Positions 1 through 6,944 of a stretch of 10,803 nt of DNA are shown in pieces. The position numbers and the translations under genes were made by a program. Source of the DNA: JBGPHT01 sp041484525 (GTDB lineage Bacteria > Acidobacteriota > Terriglobia > Bryobacterales > Bryobacteraceae). Numbering within the stretch: position 1 is the stretch's first letter; the number at the start of each line of letters is the position of its first letter. Under the pieces are notes generated by a model. The model made no database searches and had not been told where the DNA came from. It saw only the letters and a program-made list of their open reading frames with translations. The DNA is taken from assembly GCA_041484525.1 (NCBI GenBank), contig JBGPHT010000216.1, forward strand, positions 1 to 10,803, given 5' to 3'.

Positions 1-66
1 GCCCACGACCTCGCTGCTGACGACCCAGAGATCTTCCTGTCGCTCCCGTTTCTTGCGGGTTCCCAT
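1..66 (-). CDS. Insertion-sequence transposase, N-terminal 22 codons only (runs off left edge)
   Basis: On the minus strand an ATG at 66-64 opens a frame that stays open to base 1. It encodes 22 residues beginning MGTRKKRERQEDLWV and ending SSEVVG. A short Lys/Arg-rich stretch followed by (E)DLWV is, from memory, the usual beginning of a widespread transposase family (IS1182/DUF772-like). In that family the next residues would be of the type 'HPFY..LN..L...GFD'. This is recognition of an N-terminal signature only; the catalytic DDE region lies outside the window. The gene points away from the truncated DUF2971 gene on its right, so the element's end probably lies between about 67 and 101. It could instead be a remnant of an element, or an unrelated basic N-terminus. 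Confidence 0.5.
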   Translation of the reverse strand, partial: MGTRKKRERQEDLWVVSSEVVG

Positions 67-101
67 GGCCATGCAGTATAGACGCCCAGAACATTCGCTA
101 G
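1..101 (-). mobile_element. End of an insertion sequence (boundary uncertain)
   Basis: This is inferred from the transposase start at 66 (minus strand) together with the abrupt loss of the DUF2971 reading frame at the TAG at 99-101. The 35 bases from 67 to 101 would hold the terminal inverted repeat and the transposase leader. The partner repeat is outside the window, so neither the exact boundary nor a target-site duplication can be seen. Confidence 0.35.
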
Positions 102-551
102 GTCACATGTTTTCGCGACTATTACCACAGGCTGCTAGGGGGACTCAACGAGGCTGGTTTTACGAGCTTCATCGGGCTCGTCCGCTATGAGCCGGAGGCG
201 GCGATACTTCAACAGTTCGCGGATGAGATCACCAAGAATGGGACCAACGCATTTTGCGATCCGAGAACCCATGCGGAATCCCTGCTTTGGAAGAGGGAGC
301 CTTTCTCCCATGAGCACGAGGTGCGCTTGCTGTGCATTAGTAACCGAGGAACTTCAACAGAAAGAACGTTCTCCAGTCCAATGGATGCCAATCTGACGAT
401 AGATGAGATGATCCTCGATCCTCGGATTACGGGTGCAGATGAGGGTCTGCGGATCGACGAACTCCGTCGAACCGGCTTCAACGGAACGATTGTGAAATCA
501 CAGCTCTATCGAAAAACTCTCGTGGAAGTAATCGGTTTTCAGGACGCCTGA
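102..551 (+). pseudogene. DUF2971-family protein, 5'-truncated remnant
   Basis: The frame from 102 to the TGA at 549-551 encodes 149 residues. They carry the features of the C-terminal half of DUF2971 proteins: FIGLVRYEPE (about 169-198), ESLLWKREPFSHEHEVRLLC (276-335), a ...MILDPRI segment (about 405-428) and GTIVKSQLY near the end. The function of this family is not established; its members often sit in accessory or defence-like neighbourhoods. An in-frame TAG lies at 99-101, and there is no ATG, GTG or TTG codon between it and a GTG at 321. That GTG lies inside the conserved HEVRLLC motif, so no sensible start remains. The N-terminal half, where the family normally has its W..Y..(G)V segment, is not recognisable in any frame upstream. 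The neighbouring transposase fragment makes insertion-mediated truncation the likeliest cause; a frameshift near 100 is the alternative. Confidence 0.6.
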
Positions 552-675
552 GAGCACAAGCAGTTCTTACTGAAAGAATTCCGTCAACGCATTCACGTCT
601 GTCGATTCCGGTCAAGCGACTCTGTGGCCTTCAGGTCGACTACGGATTGCGTCCGGGAATATTGCGGCCGAATGC

Positions 676-3258
676 TTACTCCTGTCGCAGCGCGAGCAGT
701 GGATCGATGCGGCCGGCCCGCCACGCGGGAACGGTGCAGGCGAGCAGGCTCACGATGGCCAGAGTGAACATCACGGTGACGAACGTTCCGGGGTCGTCCG
801 CGTGCACGCCGAAGAGGATCGTCTCGATCGTGCGGCGCAGCGCGAACGCGCCGAGTGCGCCGACGGCCAGACCTACGAGCGCCAGCAGCATGCCTTCGCG
901 CAGGACCAGGCGCATGACGTCCCAGGCGTGAGCACCGAGCGCGATGCGAATGCCGAGTTCGCTGGTGCGCTGCGTCACCGAGTAGGAAAGCACGCCGTAG
1001 ACTCCAACCGCCGCCAGCGCCAGCGCGACCAGCGCGAAGATGGTCAGGAGCAGCGCGTTGGTGCGCGCCTCCGACCCGTCTCGGGCGATCCAGTTCTCCA
1101 TGCTCCGGACGTTATAGATCGGCTGCCGCGCGTCCAGTTCCCGTACTTTCGAGCGCAAGAGCGCCTCGGCGTGAAGCGGGTCTCCTTGCGCGCGCAAAAC
1201 CACCGTCATGTTCGGCCAGAGGCCGCGCGGCGCGGGGAAATACATCGCGGGCGAAGGTTCCTGGTTGAGCGAGTTCATCCGGACGTCGCCGACCACCCCG
1301 ACAATCGTGAAGTGCTCTTTGATTTCCAGCTCGAAATCGCGGCCGACCACGTTTTCATCCCCATAGAGGCGGCGGGCAAGCAGGCCGCTGATCATGATCG
1401 GAGACCCGTTCTCTCCCTGGTCTTCCGGCCCGAAGACGCGCCCGCGCAGCAGCGGAATCCGCATGGTCTTGAAATAATCGGCACTCACCATACGCCAGTC
1501 GGCCTGCGTCATTTCCGCCGCCGTGCTATCGGTGGTGCGAGGCGAGCGCGCGGCCATTCCGGTATAGTCGCCGGCGCCCATGGGAACGCCGCTTGAAATC
1601 GCGGCATCGGAAACACCCGGAGCGTGGCGGAGCTGTTCGAGCAAGCGTTCATAGAAGGTCGCGGCCGCGGCGTGGGGGTACTTCGCGGGAGGCAGCGAGA
1701 TCTGTGCCGTCAGCAGCCGCTCCGGCTGGAAGCCGAGTTGGGCGTTTTGCAGGCGGCCGAAGCTTTGCGCCAGCAGAGAAGCCCCGATGGCGAGCATCGT
1801 GGCCATCGCAATCTCCGCTACGACCAGCGCCTGACGCATCCATTGGCGGGTTGCCGTGGAAGTGCGGCCTCCCTCTTTCAACGCGTGATTCAGGTTGGCG
1901 TGGGCGGTCTGGTGCAGGGGCGCGATTCCGAACAACAGGCCGGTGACGATGGAGATTCCCAGGGCGAACGCCAGCACCGGCGCGTCCACGTGGATCTCCG
2001 TGCCGCGGGGAATCGAATCGGCCAGCAGTTGTTTCAAGCCGGCCACCGCCCAATACGCCAGCAGCGCTCCCGCGATGCCGCCCAGCACGGCGAGCACGCT
2101 GCTTTCGGTGAGCAAGTGCCGCGCGATGCGGCGGCGGCTGGCACCCATCGCCAGGCGCACGGCGGTCTCGCGCGAGCGCGAAACGGCGCGCGCCAGCAGG
2201 AGGTTTGCGACATTCACGCACGCCGTCAAGGGAACCAGCGAGACGGCTCCGAAGAGAACGGTAAGCGCGGTGCGAATCCGCTCCGGCACGATCCAGTCGT
2301 AGAAGGGCGCCATGCGAACGGACCACCCTACGTTGCTGCCGGGATAGGTCTGCTCCATGGCGGCGGCAATCGCCTTGAGCTGCGAATCGGCTTGCGCCAG
2401 CGTGACTCCATCACGCAGCCGCGCGATCACGCTGATGACGTGGTTGCCACGATTTTCACGCGCGAGATCGATGCGCATCGGAACCCAGATCTCGGCGTTC
2501 TCCGGGAATTGCAGGGCTGCGGGTGCGATGCCGACTACCTGCCGGAGCGCGCCGTTGAGTTCGATGGAGCGGCCCACAATTGCGGGATCGGCGGCGAAGC
2601 GGCGGCGCCACAAACGCTCGCTCAGGATGGTTACGCGGGCGCCGTTGGGTCGTTCCTCTTCCGGCAGAAACGCGCGCCCCAGCATTGGCTTGATGCGCAG
2701 GAGCGGAATCACATTGGCGGCGATCGCGCCAGCGAGCAGGCGCTCGGGTTCGCCATCTCCGGTGAGGTTCAGGCTGGCGCCGCCAAATGCCCCGATCTCC
2801 TCGAAGCATCGGGCCTGCTCCTTCCACGAAACGAAATTCGGAACCGACGCCGAGAAGGATTGGATATTTCGCTTCGGGTTGGTCTCCCATATGCGCACTA
2901 GTCTGGCGGGCTCTGGAAACGGCAGCGGTTGCAGCATCACGGCATTCACCACGCTAAAGATGGCGGTGTTCGCGCCCACTCCTAATGCCAGCGTGAGAAC
3001 GGCGGCCGCCGAAAAGACCGGCGCGCGACGTAGCATGCGCAAGGCGTACTTCAGGTCTTGAAATGACATGCGGAGATGCTCCTTGAGTGAAGTGCATACC
3101 AGGCCGGCAGCGGTCTCCGGCCAAAGGACCGCGGTGTTTTCGTCGCGCATGCGGCGGCGAAACAGGGCGATCATTTCCGGCTGGTATTCGACGCGGAAAT
3201 CGTGCGGATAACAGTGCAGCAGGAGACGGTAGATGCGTTCTGAAACACGCGCCGGCAT
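676..3258 (-). CDS. ADOP-type ABC transporter permease (duplicated FtsX/MacB-like, no own ATPase)
   Basis: Encodes 860 residues from the ATG at 3258. An in-frame ATG at 3285 would add nine residues and overlap padR by 22 bases. The 3258 start is preferred because GAGGG (3271-3267) sits 8 bases upstream and it begins right after the padR stop. Domain order: a cytoplasmic helical segment typical of ADOPs (about 1-65, RIYRLLLHCYP), a first membrane helix (about 80-105, with LTLALGVGANTAIFS), an extracytoplasmic MacB-PCD-like domain (about 115-325), and a first FtsX core (about 330-450) with NVANLLLARA and the RETAVRLAMGAS motif. A second copy follows: helix (475-495), periplasmic domain (500-725) and FtsX core (735-855) with ELGIRIALGA and a final PAWRAGRIDPLLALRQE. 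Length and duplicated architecture match the acidobacterial duplicated orphan permease family. Substrate is unknown; MacB relatives work as mechanotransmission exporters. It follows padR directly (5-base gap), so it is probably co-transcribed with and repressed by it. No ATPase is in this operon; the only nearby one is the divergent gene at 3703. Confidence 0.92.
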   Translation of the reverse strand: MPARVSERIYRLLLHCYPHDFRVEYQPEMIALFRRRMRDENTAVLWPETAAGLVCTSLKEHLRMSFQDLKYALRMLRRAPVFSAAAVLTLALGVGANTAIFSVVNAVMLQPLPFPEPARLVRIWETNPKRNIQSFSASVPNFVSWKEQARCFEEIGAFGGASLNLTGDGEPERLLAGAIAANVIPLLRIKPMLGRAFLPEEERPNGARVTILSERLWRRRFAADPAIVGRSIELNGALRQVVGIAPAALQFPENAEIWVPMRIDLARENRGNHVISVIARLRDGVTLAQADSQLKAIAAAMEQTYPGSNVGWSVRMAPFYDWIVPERIRTALTVLFGAVSLVPLTACVNVANLLLARAVSRSRETAVRLAMGASRRRIARHLLTESSVLAVLGGIAGALLAYWAVAGLKQLLADSIPRGTEIHVDAPVLAFALGISIVTGLLFGIAPLHQTAHANLNHALKEGGRTSTATRQWMRQALVVAEIAMATMLAIGASLLAQSFGRLQNAQLGFQPERLLTAQISLPPAKYPHAAAATFYERLLEQLRHAPGVSDAAISSGVPMGAGDYTGMAARSPRTTDSTAAEMTQADWRMVSADYFKTMRIPLLRGRVFGPEDQGENGSPIMISGLLARRLYGDENVVGRDFELEIKEHFTIVGVVGDVRMNSLNQEPSPAMYFPAPRGLWPNMTVVLRAQGDPLHAEALLRSKVRELDARQPIYNVRSMENWIARDGSEARTNALLLTIFALVALALAAVGVYGVLSYSVTQRTSELGIRIALGAHAWDVMRLVLREGMLLALVGLAVGALGAFALRRTIETILFGVHADDPGTFVTVMFTLAIVSLLACTVPAWRAGRIDPLLALRQE

Positions 3259-3263
3259 GTCGC

Positions 3264-3632
3264 TTACCCTCGCTTTGGCAGCCATCCAATGGCTTTGGCG
3301 CGACTCAGCAACTGTGACAGGCGGGCGGCCTCAGCCATCGCGGCCTTGCGTCCGAACGATGTCACGCGATAATAGCGACGCCGTTCGTCGTCATACTCGG
3401 CGTCGGGGCGCTCGGGTGTTTCTTCGATCAGCCCATCCTCGAGCATTCGCTTGATGGCGCCGTAGAGCGTCCCGGCACTCAGCTTGAGCTGGCCTCCGGT
3501 GCGGTCGGCGACGTCCTGCATGATGGCGTAGCCGTGCCGTTCTTCATCGGCCAGAGCCACCAGAATGTGGAATACGGCCACGGGTAAGGGCAGGAGGGAT
3601 TGCGGATCGGGCTCGGCAGGCTTCTTGAGCAT
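3264..3632 (-). CDS. PadR-family winged-helix transcriptional regulator
   Basis: Encodes 122 residues from the ATG at 3632. A longer in-frame ATG at 3749 would add 39 low-similarity residues and run into the divergent ATPase gene, so it is rejected. The winged-helix signature is clear: FHILVALADEERHGYAIMQD (21-40), LSAGTLYGAIKRMLEDGLI (51-69), then a wing with DDERRRYYRVTSFGRKA (81-97). It ends with a short C-terminal helix of the compact PadR-s2 type. Family members are dimeric repressors that bind inverted repeats overlapping their own promoters, often released by small-molecule ligands. Padr followed by an ADOP permease is the recurrent acidobacterial pairing, so it most likely controls the downstream permease. 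An inverted repeat lies just upstream (3643-3661). The codons next to the ATG give AGGTGG directly abutting the start, too close for an ordinary Shine-Dalgarno site. Confidence 0.93.
   Translation of the reverse strand: MLKKPAEPDPQSLLPLPVAVFHILVALADEERHGYAIMQDVADRTGGQLKLSAGTLYGAIKRMLEDGLIEETPERPDAEYDDERRRYYRVTSFGRKAAMAEAARLSQLLSRAKAIGWLPKRG
3267..3271 (-). promoter_or_regulatory. Ribosome-binding site for the ADOP permease (decides start)
   Basis: On the minus strand GAGGG lies within the last codons of padR, 8 bases before the ATG at 3258. The sequence before the alternative ATG at 3285 shows no comparable purine-rich site. This supports the 3258 start and translational coupling to padR, whose stop codon lies between the site and the ATG. 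Confidence 0.5.
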
Positions 3633-3642
3633 CCACCTACTA

Positions 3643-3661
3643 TATATCGGCGGCGGATATA
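3643..3661. promoter_or_regulatory. Inverted repeat in divergent padR / ABC promoter region, candidate PadR operator
   Basis: TATATC (3643-3648) and GATATA (3656-3661) form a perfect 6-bp inverted repeat around a 7-base GC-rich spacer. It is the only strongly AT-rich spot in the 70-base region between padR and the divergent ATPase gene. On the padR strand it overlaps a possible promoter: TTGCCG (3668-3663) and TATAGT (3644-3639), spaced 18. PadR proteins typically bind such dyads over their own promoters. The site could therefore autoregulate padR and might also affect the divergent operon; this is inference. Confidence 0.5.
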
Positions 3662-3702
3662 ACGGCAACCGGTAGTGTGGGCATCGTCCGGCAATCGATA
3701 GA

Positions 3703-4395
3703 ATGGAGCCAATGCCCGCAGCCCGCGTGGAGCTCCGCGGAGTTTCCAAGACTTATCGGAATGAAGGCCAGCCGGTCGAAGTGCTGCACGATGTGTCGAT
3801 CGAGGCGGAGCCCGGGACCATCACGGCGCTGCTGGGACGCAGCGGGTGCGGCAAAACGACGCTGCTCAACCTGGCGGGGGCGATGGATTTTCCGAGCGCG
3901 GGGATGGTGCTGATCGACGGGCGCGCGACTTCGGACCTGTCGGATTCCGAGCTGACGGCGCTGCGGCGGAAGCGTGTGGGTTTCGTGTTTCAATCCTTCC
4001 AACTGCTGCCGACGCTGACGGTGCTGGAGAATGTGGAACTGCCGCTGCTGCTGGCAGGGGCGTCGAAGTCGGCGGAGTCGGCGCGCGAACGGCTGGAGTG
4101 GGTCAGGCTGGCGGAGAAGGCGGCGAGTTTTCCGTACCAGCTTTCCGGAGGGCAGATGCAGCGCGTGGCGATCGCGCGGGCGCTGGTGCATTCGCCGGAT
4201 ATCCTGATCGCGGACGAGCCGACCGGAAATCTCGACACGGCGAGCGGCGACCAGGTGCTGGCACTGCTGGCGGAGAGCGCCGTGAAATTCGGCGCTACCG
4301 TCCTGATCGCGACGCATAGCACGGAGGCGGCGGCCATCGCCGATGTGCGGGTGCGGCTGCGCGACGGGCGCGTGCAGGCGATCGAACGCGCATGA
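3703..4395 (+). CDS. ABC transporter ATP-binding protein, LolD/MacB type
   Basis: Encodes 230 residues, the usual length for a stand-alone LolD-like ATPase. All nucleotide-binding motifs are intact: Walker A GRSGCGKT (45-52), Q-loop in FVFQSFQLLPTLTVLEN (94-110), signature LSGGQMQR (147-154), Walker B ILIADEPTGNLD (167-178) with catalytic Glu172, and H-loop His205 in ATHS. FVFQSFQLLPTLTVLENV and DEPTGNLD are characteristic of the MacB/LolD/FtsE subfamily, whose partners are FtsX-fold permeases. No membrane segment is present, so it is cytoplasmic. It overlaps the downstream permease by four bases (ATGA), indicating translational coupling and a shared complex. Two ATGs (3703, 3712) are possible; 3703 is kept because neither has a clear Shine-Dalgarno and the upstream one gives a normal N-terminus. 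The operon is divergent from padR and shares its 70-base control region. Confidence 0.93.
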   Translation: MEPMPAARVELRGVSKTYRNEGQPVEVLHDVSIEAEPGTITALLGRSGCGKTTLLNLAGAMDFPSAGMVLIDGRATSDLSDSELTALRRKRVGFVFQSFQLLPTLTVLENVELPLLLAGASKSAESARERLEWVRLAEKAASFPYQLSGGQMQRVAIARALVHSPDILIADEPTGNLDTASGDQVLALLAESAVKFGATVLIATHSTEAAAIADVRVRLRDGRVQAIERA

Positions 4396-6944
4396 AGCTG
4401 CTGCGAACCTTGATCCTGCGGCCGCTGCGGCGCGACCTGCTGCGCACGGCGCTCTCGGTGGCGGCGGTGGCGTTGGGGGTGGCGACGATCGTGGCGATCG
4501 ACCTGGCGGGGGACGCGGCAACGGGGTCGTTCCGGTCGTCGATGGAGTCGCTGGCGGGGAAGACGGACCTGGAGATCGCGGCCAACGGCGGCGTCGACGA
4601 GGCGTGGATGGGGCCGCTCACGGCGCTGCCGGTGAATGCGCGGTTCTCGCCGGTGATGGAATCGCAAGCGGTGGTGCCGGGGGTGGGCGTGGTGCCATTG
4701 TTCGGCCTGGACCTGCCCTGGGCCGCAGGCGTGTCGGTTTCGAAAGCCTTGGCGGCGCGGCTGCCGCGAGGTGAATCGCTCCACTTCGAGGTGGCCGGGC
4801 GGGCTGCCGACTTTCCCGTGGCGCGGGTGGTGGACGTGGGCGCCGAAGAGTTTCTCGCGCTGGATGTGGCGGAGGCGCAGAAGGTGGTCGGGCGGTACGG
4901 CAAGCTCGACCGCATCGACGTAACGGTGGCGCCGGGCGAGGACGTGGCGCGCGTGGAGCAGGCGGTGCGTGCGACGGTGCCGGCGCCTTACCTGATTCAG
5001 AAGCCGGGTGCGCGCAGCGAGGAGAACCAGCGCATGCTGCGCGCCTTCCGCTGGAACCTGCGGGTGCTGAGCTACATTTCGCTGGTGGTGGGCGCGTTCC
5101 TTATTTACAACACGATCTCGGTGAGCGTGGTGCGGCGGCGCGCGGAGATCGGGGTGCTGCGGGCGCTGGGCGCATCGCGCGGCGCGGTGCTGGTCCTGTT
5201 TCTGGTGGAGGCGCTGTTGTTGGGGATCGCGGGCGGCGCATTGGGCGTGGCGCTGGGGCGAATCCTGGCGGCAGGAACGGTGAGGCTGATCGCCGATACC
5301 GTGAACGCGCTCTACACCACCAGCCGGCCATCGCCTGTGGAACTGTCGTGGGGGGAGGCGTGGACGGGCCTGCTGGCGGGCGCGGTGGTGGCGCTGGTGT
5401 CGGCAATTGCGCCGGCGCGCGAGGCCACCGGAGTCACTCCGACGGAAGCGATGAGCCGCGGGGCACACGAGCACCATGCACGGCTGCGATGGCGGCGCGG
5501 CCTGGTGTGGGCGGCATTGGCAGCGACGCTGGCGGTAGCTTTTTCGCAGGCGCCGCCGTTGGGGGGCGTACCCTCGGGCGGCTACGCGGCGGCGTTTTCG
5601 CAAGCGCCGCCTGTGGCGGGCGCGCCAGCGGGGGCCATGGCGGTTGCATTTTCGCAGCCGCATCCGGTGGCGGGCGTTCCCGCGGGCGGGTACGCGGCCG
5701 CTCTGCTGGCGATCGCGGCGGCGGCGCTGGCAACTCCGGCGGTGGTGATTCTGATTCATCGCATGACGCGGCTGGTCGCCAAGCGCCGCGTCGAAAGCAT
5801 GCTGGCGGGGCGCAGCCTAACGGCTTCGCTCTCGCGCACTTCTGTGGTGGTGGCAGCGCTCGCGACTGCGGTCGCCATGATGGCGAGCGTCGGGATCATG
5901 GTCGGGAGCTTCCGCGAGACGGTGTCGGTGTGGCTGGATACGCAGCTTCGCGCCGACATCTCGGTGGGGGCGAGGATTCGGGCGGGCGCCGGCGAACACC
6001 CGCCGCTCTCGGCCGAGGTGCCGGCGCTGGTCAAGTCGGTGGCGGGTGTGGCCGCGGTGGACGTGTATCACTCACTCGAATTCCATTACCGCGGCGAGCG
6101 GTCGACGCTGGGCGCTGGCGATATGGACGTGGTGCGCCGATACGGCCGGCTACGTTTTCTCCGGGGCGAGGATCGCGATGCCATTCTACGCAGCCTCCCG
6201 CACCAAGACCGGGCCATCGTGAGCGAACCTTTCGCGCAGCTTCACGGCGTCCGCGCCGGAGACCGGCTGACGCTGCCCATCGGCGACCGCAGCGTGACGC
6301 TGACGGTCAGCGCCATCTATTACGACTACTCGAGTCCACAGGGCTATGTGATCGTGGACCGGTCCACGCTGCTGCGGTATCTGCCGGGGCAGCCGGTGAC
6401 GAACCTGGCCGTATATTTCGCGCCGGGAGCCGACCGCAACGGCGTGCTGCGCGACATCCAGCTTCGCACCGCCGGGTACGGAGTTACGATACGGTCGAAC
6501 GGCGAAGTGCGGCGCACCGCGATGGCGGTGTTCGATCGCACGTTCGCTATCACGTGGGCGCTCGAGGCCGTGGCGATCGTGGTGGCGATGCTGGGCGCGG
6601 CCAATTCGCTGCTGGCGCTGGTGCTCGACCGCCGTCGCGAACTGGGGCTGCTGCGCTATCTGGGAGCCTCAGCGGGGCAAATTCGCGGCATGATTCTCAC
6701 CGAAGCGGCGTTTCTCGGACTATTGGCTGGGATACTCGGATTGGCGCTTGGGTTCGCGCTTTCGCTACTATTAATATTCGTAGTCAACAAGCAGAGTTTC
6801 GGCTGGACCATCCAGTTTCATCCCCCAGGAGAACTGCTTTCGGGCGCACTGCTGTTGGTGTGGTGCGTCACGGTTCTGGCCGGCCTGTATCCGGCGCGAG
6901 TCGCCGCGCGGTTGAACCCGATTGACGTGATTCATGAAGAGTAG
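4392..6944 (+). CDS. FtsX-family ABC transporter permease (two FtsX cores, 10 predicted membrane helices)
   Basis: Encodes 850 residues and starts inside the stop of the ATPase gene. Order: helix 1 (about 17-37) and a periplasmic domain (40-220); a first FtsX core, helices about 224-246, 265-295 and 322-342, with RRRAEIGVLRALGAS (248-262) as the coupling segment; a middle helix pair (371-384 and 437-457) that brackets three 18-residue tandem repeats; a fourth-type helix (484-505) and second periplasmic domain (510-715); a second core (718-744, 768-797, 815-835) with DRRRELGLLRYLGAS (746-760) and a C-terminal PARVAARLNPIDVIHEE. This is the duplicated LolC/E-like exporter permease that pairs with a LolD-like ATPase. 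It differs from the ADOP type in lacking the N-terminal cytoplasmic segment and having the extra middle helix pair. Substrate is unknown; lipoprotein, lipid or toxic-compound export are all possible. Base composition is very GC-rich, about 73% in the line 4501-4560 by hand count. Confidence 0.92.
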   Translation: MKLLRTLILRPLRRDLLRTALSVAAVALGVATIVAIDLAGDAATGSFRSSMESLAGKTDLEIAANGGVDEAWMGPLTALPVNARFSPVMESQAVVPGVGVVPLFGLDLPWAAGVSVSKALAARLPRGESLHFEVAGRAADFPVARVVDVGAEEFLALDVAEAQKVVGRYGKLDRIDVTVAPGEDVARVEQAVRATVPAPYLIQKPGARSEENQRMLRAFRWNLRVLSYISLVVGAFLIYNTISVSVVRRRAEIGVLRALGASRGAVLVLFLVEALLLGIAGGALGVALGRILAAGTVRLIADTVNALYTTSRPSPVELSWGEAWTGLLAGAVVALVSAIAPAREATGVTPTEAMSRGAHEHHARLRWRRGLVWAALAATLAVAFSQAPPLGGVPSGGYAAAFSQAPPVAGAPAGAMAVAFSQPHPVAGVPAGGYAAALLAIAAAALATPAVVILIHRMTRLVAKRRVESMLAGRSLTASLSRTSVVVAALATAVAMMASVGIMVGSFRETVSVWLDTQLRADISVGARIRAGAGEHPPLSAEVPALVKSVAGVAAVDVYHSLEFHYRGERSTLGAGDMDVVRRYGRLRFLRGEDRDAILRSLPHQDRAIVSEPFAQLHGVRAGDRLTLPIGDRSVTLTVSAIYYDYSSPQGYVIVDRSTLLRYLPGQPVTNLAVYFAPGADRNGVLRDIQLRTAGYGVTIRSNGEVRRTAMAVFDRTFAITWALEAVAIVVAMLGAANSLLALVLDRRRELGLLRYLGASAGQIRGMILTEAAFLGLLAGILGLALGFALSLLLIFVVNKQSFGWTIQFHPPGELLSGALLLVWCVTVLAGLYPARVAARLNPIDVIHEE
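5538..5699 (+). repeat. Three in-frame 54-bp (18-residue) tandem repeats inside the permease gene
   Basis: Units lie at 5538-5591, 5592-5645 and 5646-5699 (residues 383-400, 401-418, 419-436). Each unit begins AFSQ and follows the pattern AFSQ-x-x-P-x-x-G-x-P-x-G, for example AFSQAPPVAGAPAG in unit 2. By hand count units 1 and 3 match at about 44 of 54 bases; unit 2 matches either at about 37-38. They fall between predicted helices 5 and 6, on the periplasmic side. The flanks suggest the ancestral loop held a single Pro/Gly-rich unit. Confidence 0.85.

Noticed and set aside
321..551. A stand-alone 76-residue gene starting at GTG 321
   Set aside because: The GTG falls inside the conserved HEVRLLC motif, and the same frame continues upstream with DUF2971-like sequence, so this is part of a truncated larger gene.
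552..675. Possible terminator or small gene between the DUF2971 remnant and the ADOP permease
   Set aside because: No stable hairpin with a T run, and no frame with a convincing start or motif; I see nothing in it.
1624..2901. 425-codon plus-strand frame opposite the ADOP permease
   Set aside because: Antisense shadow with Gln/Arg/His-rich composition; the minus-strand ADOP frame is unambiguous.
3264..3749. Longer 161-residue version of the PadR regulator
   Set aside because: The extra 39 residues do not resemble PadR proteins and would overlap the divergent ATPase start; the 122-residue form is standard.
5538..5699. CRISPR-like array
   Set aside because: The 54-bp units are contiguous, in frame, imperfect and without spacers; they are a coding tandem repeat.
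3990..5759. 589-codon minus-strand open frame opposite the ATPase and FtsX permease
   Set aside because: Its translation is an Arg/His/Gln-rich string without domains, as expected from the antisense of very GC-rich coding DNA. The plus-strand frames carry full ABC and FtsX motifs.
5348..6925. 525-codon plus-strand frame within the permease gene
   Set aside because: Gly/Arg-rich shadow of the permease in another frame; no membrane helices or domain motifs.
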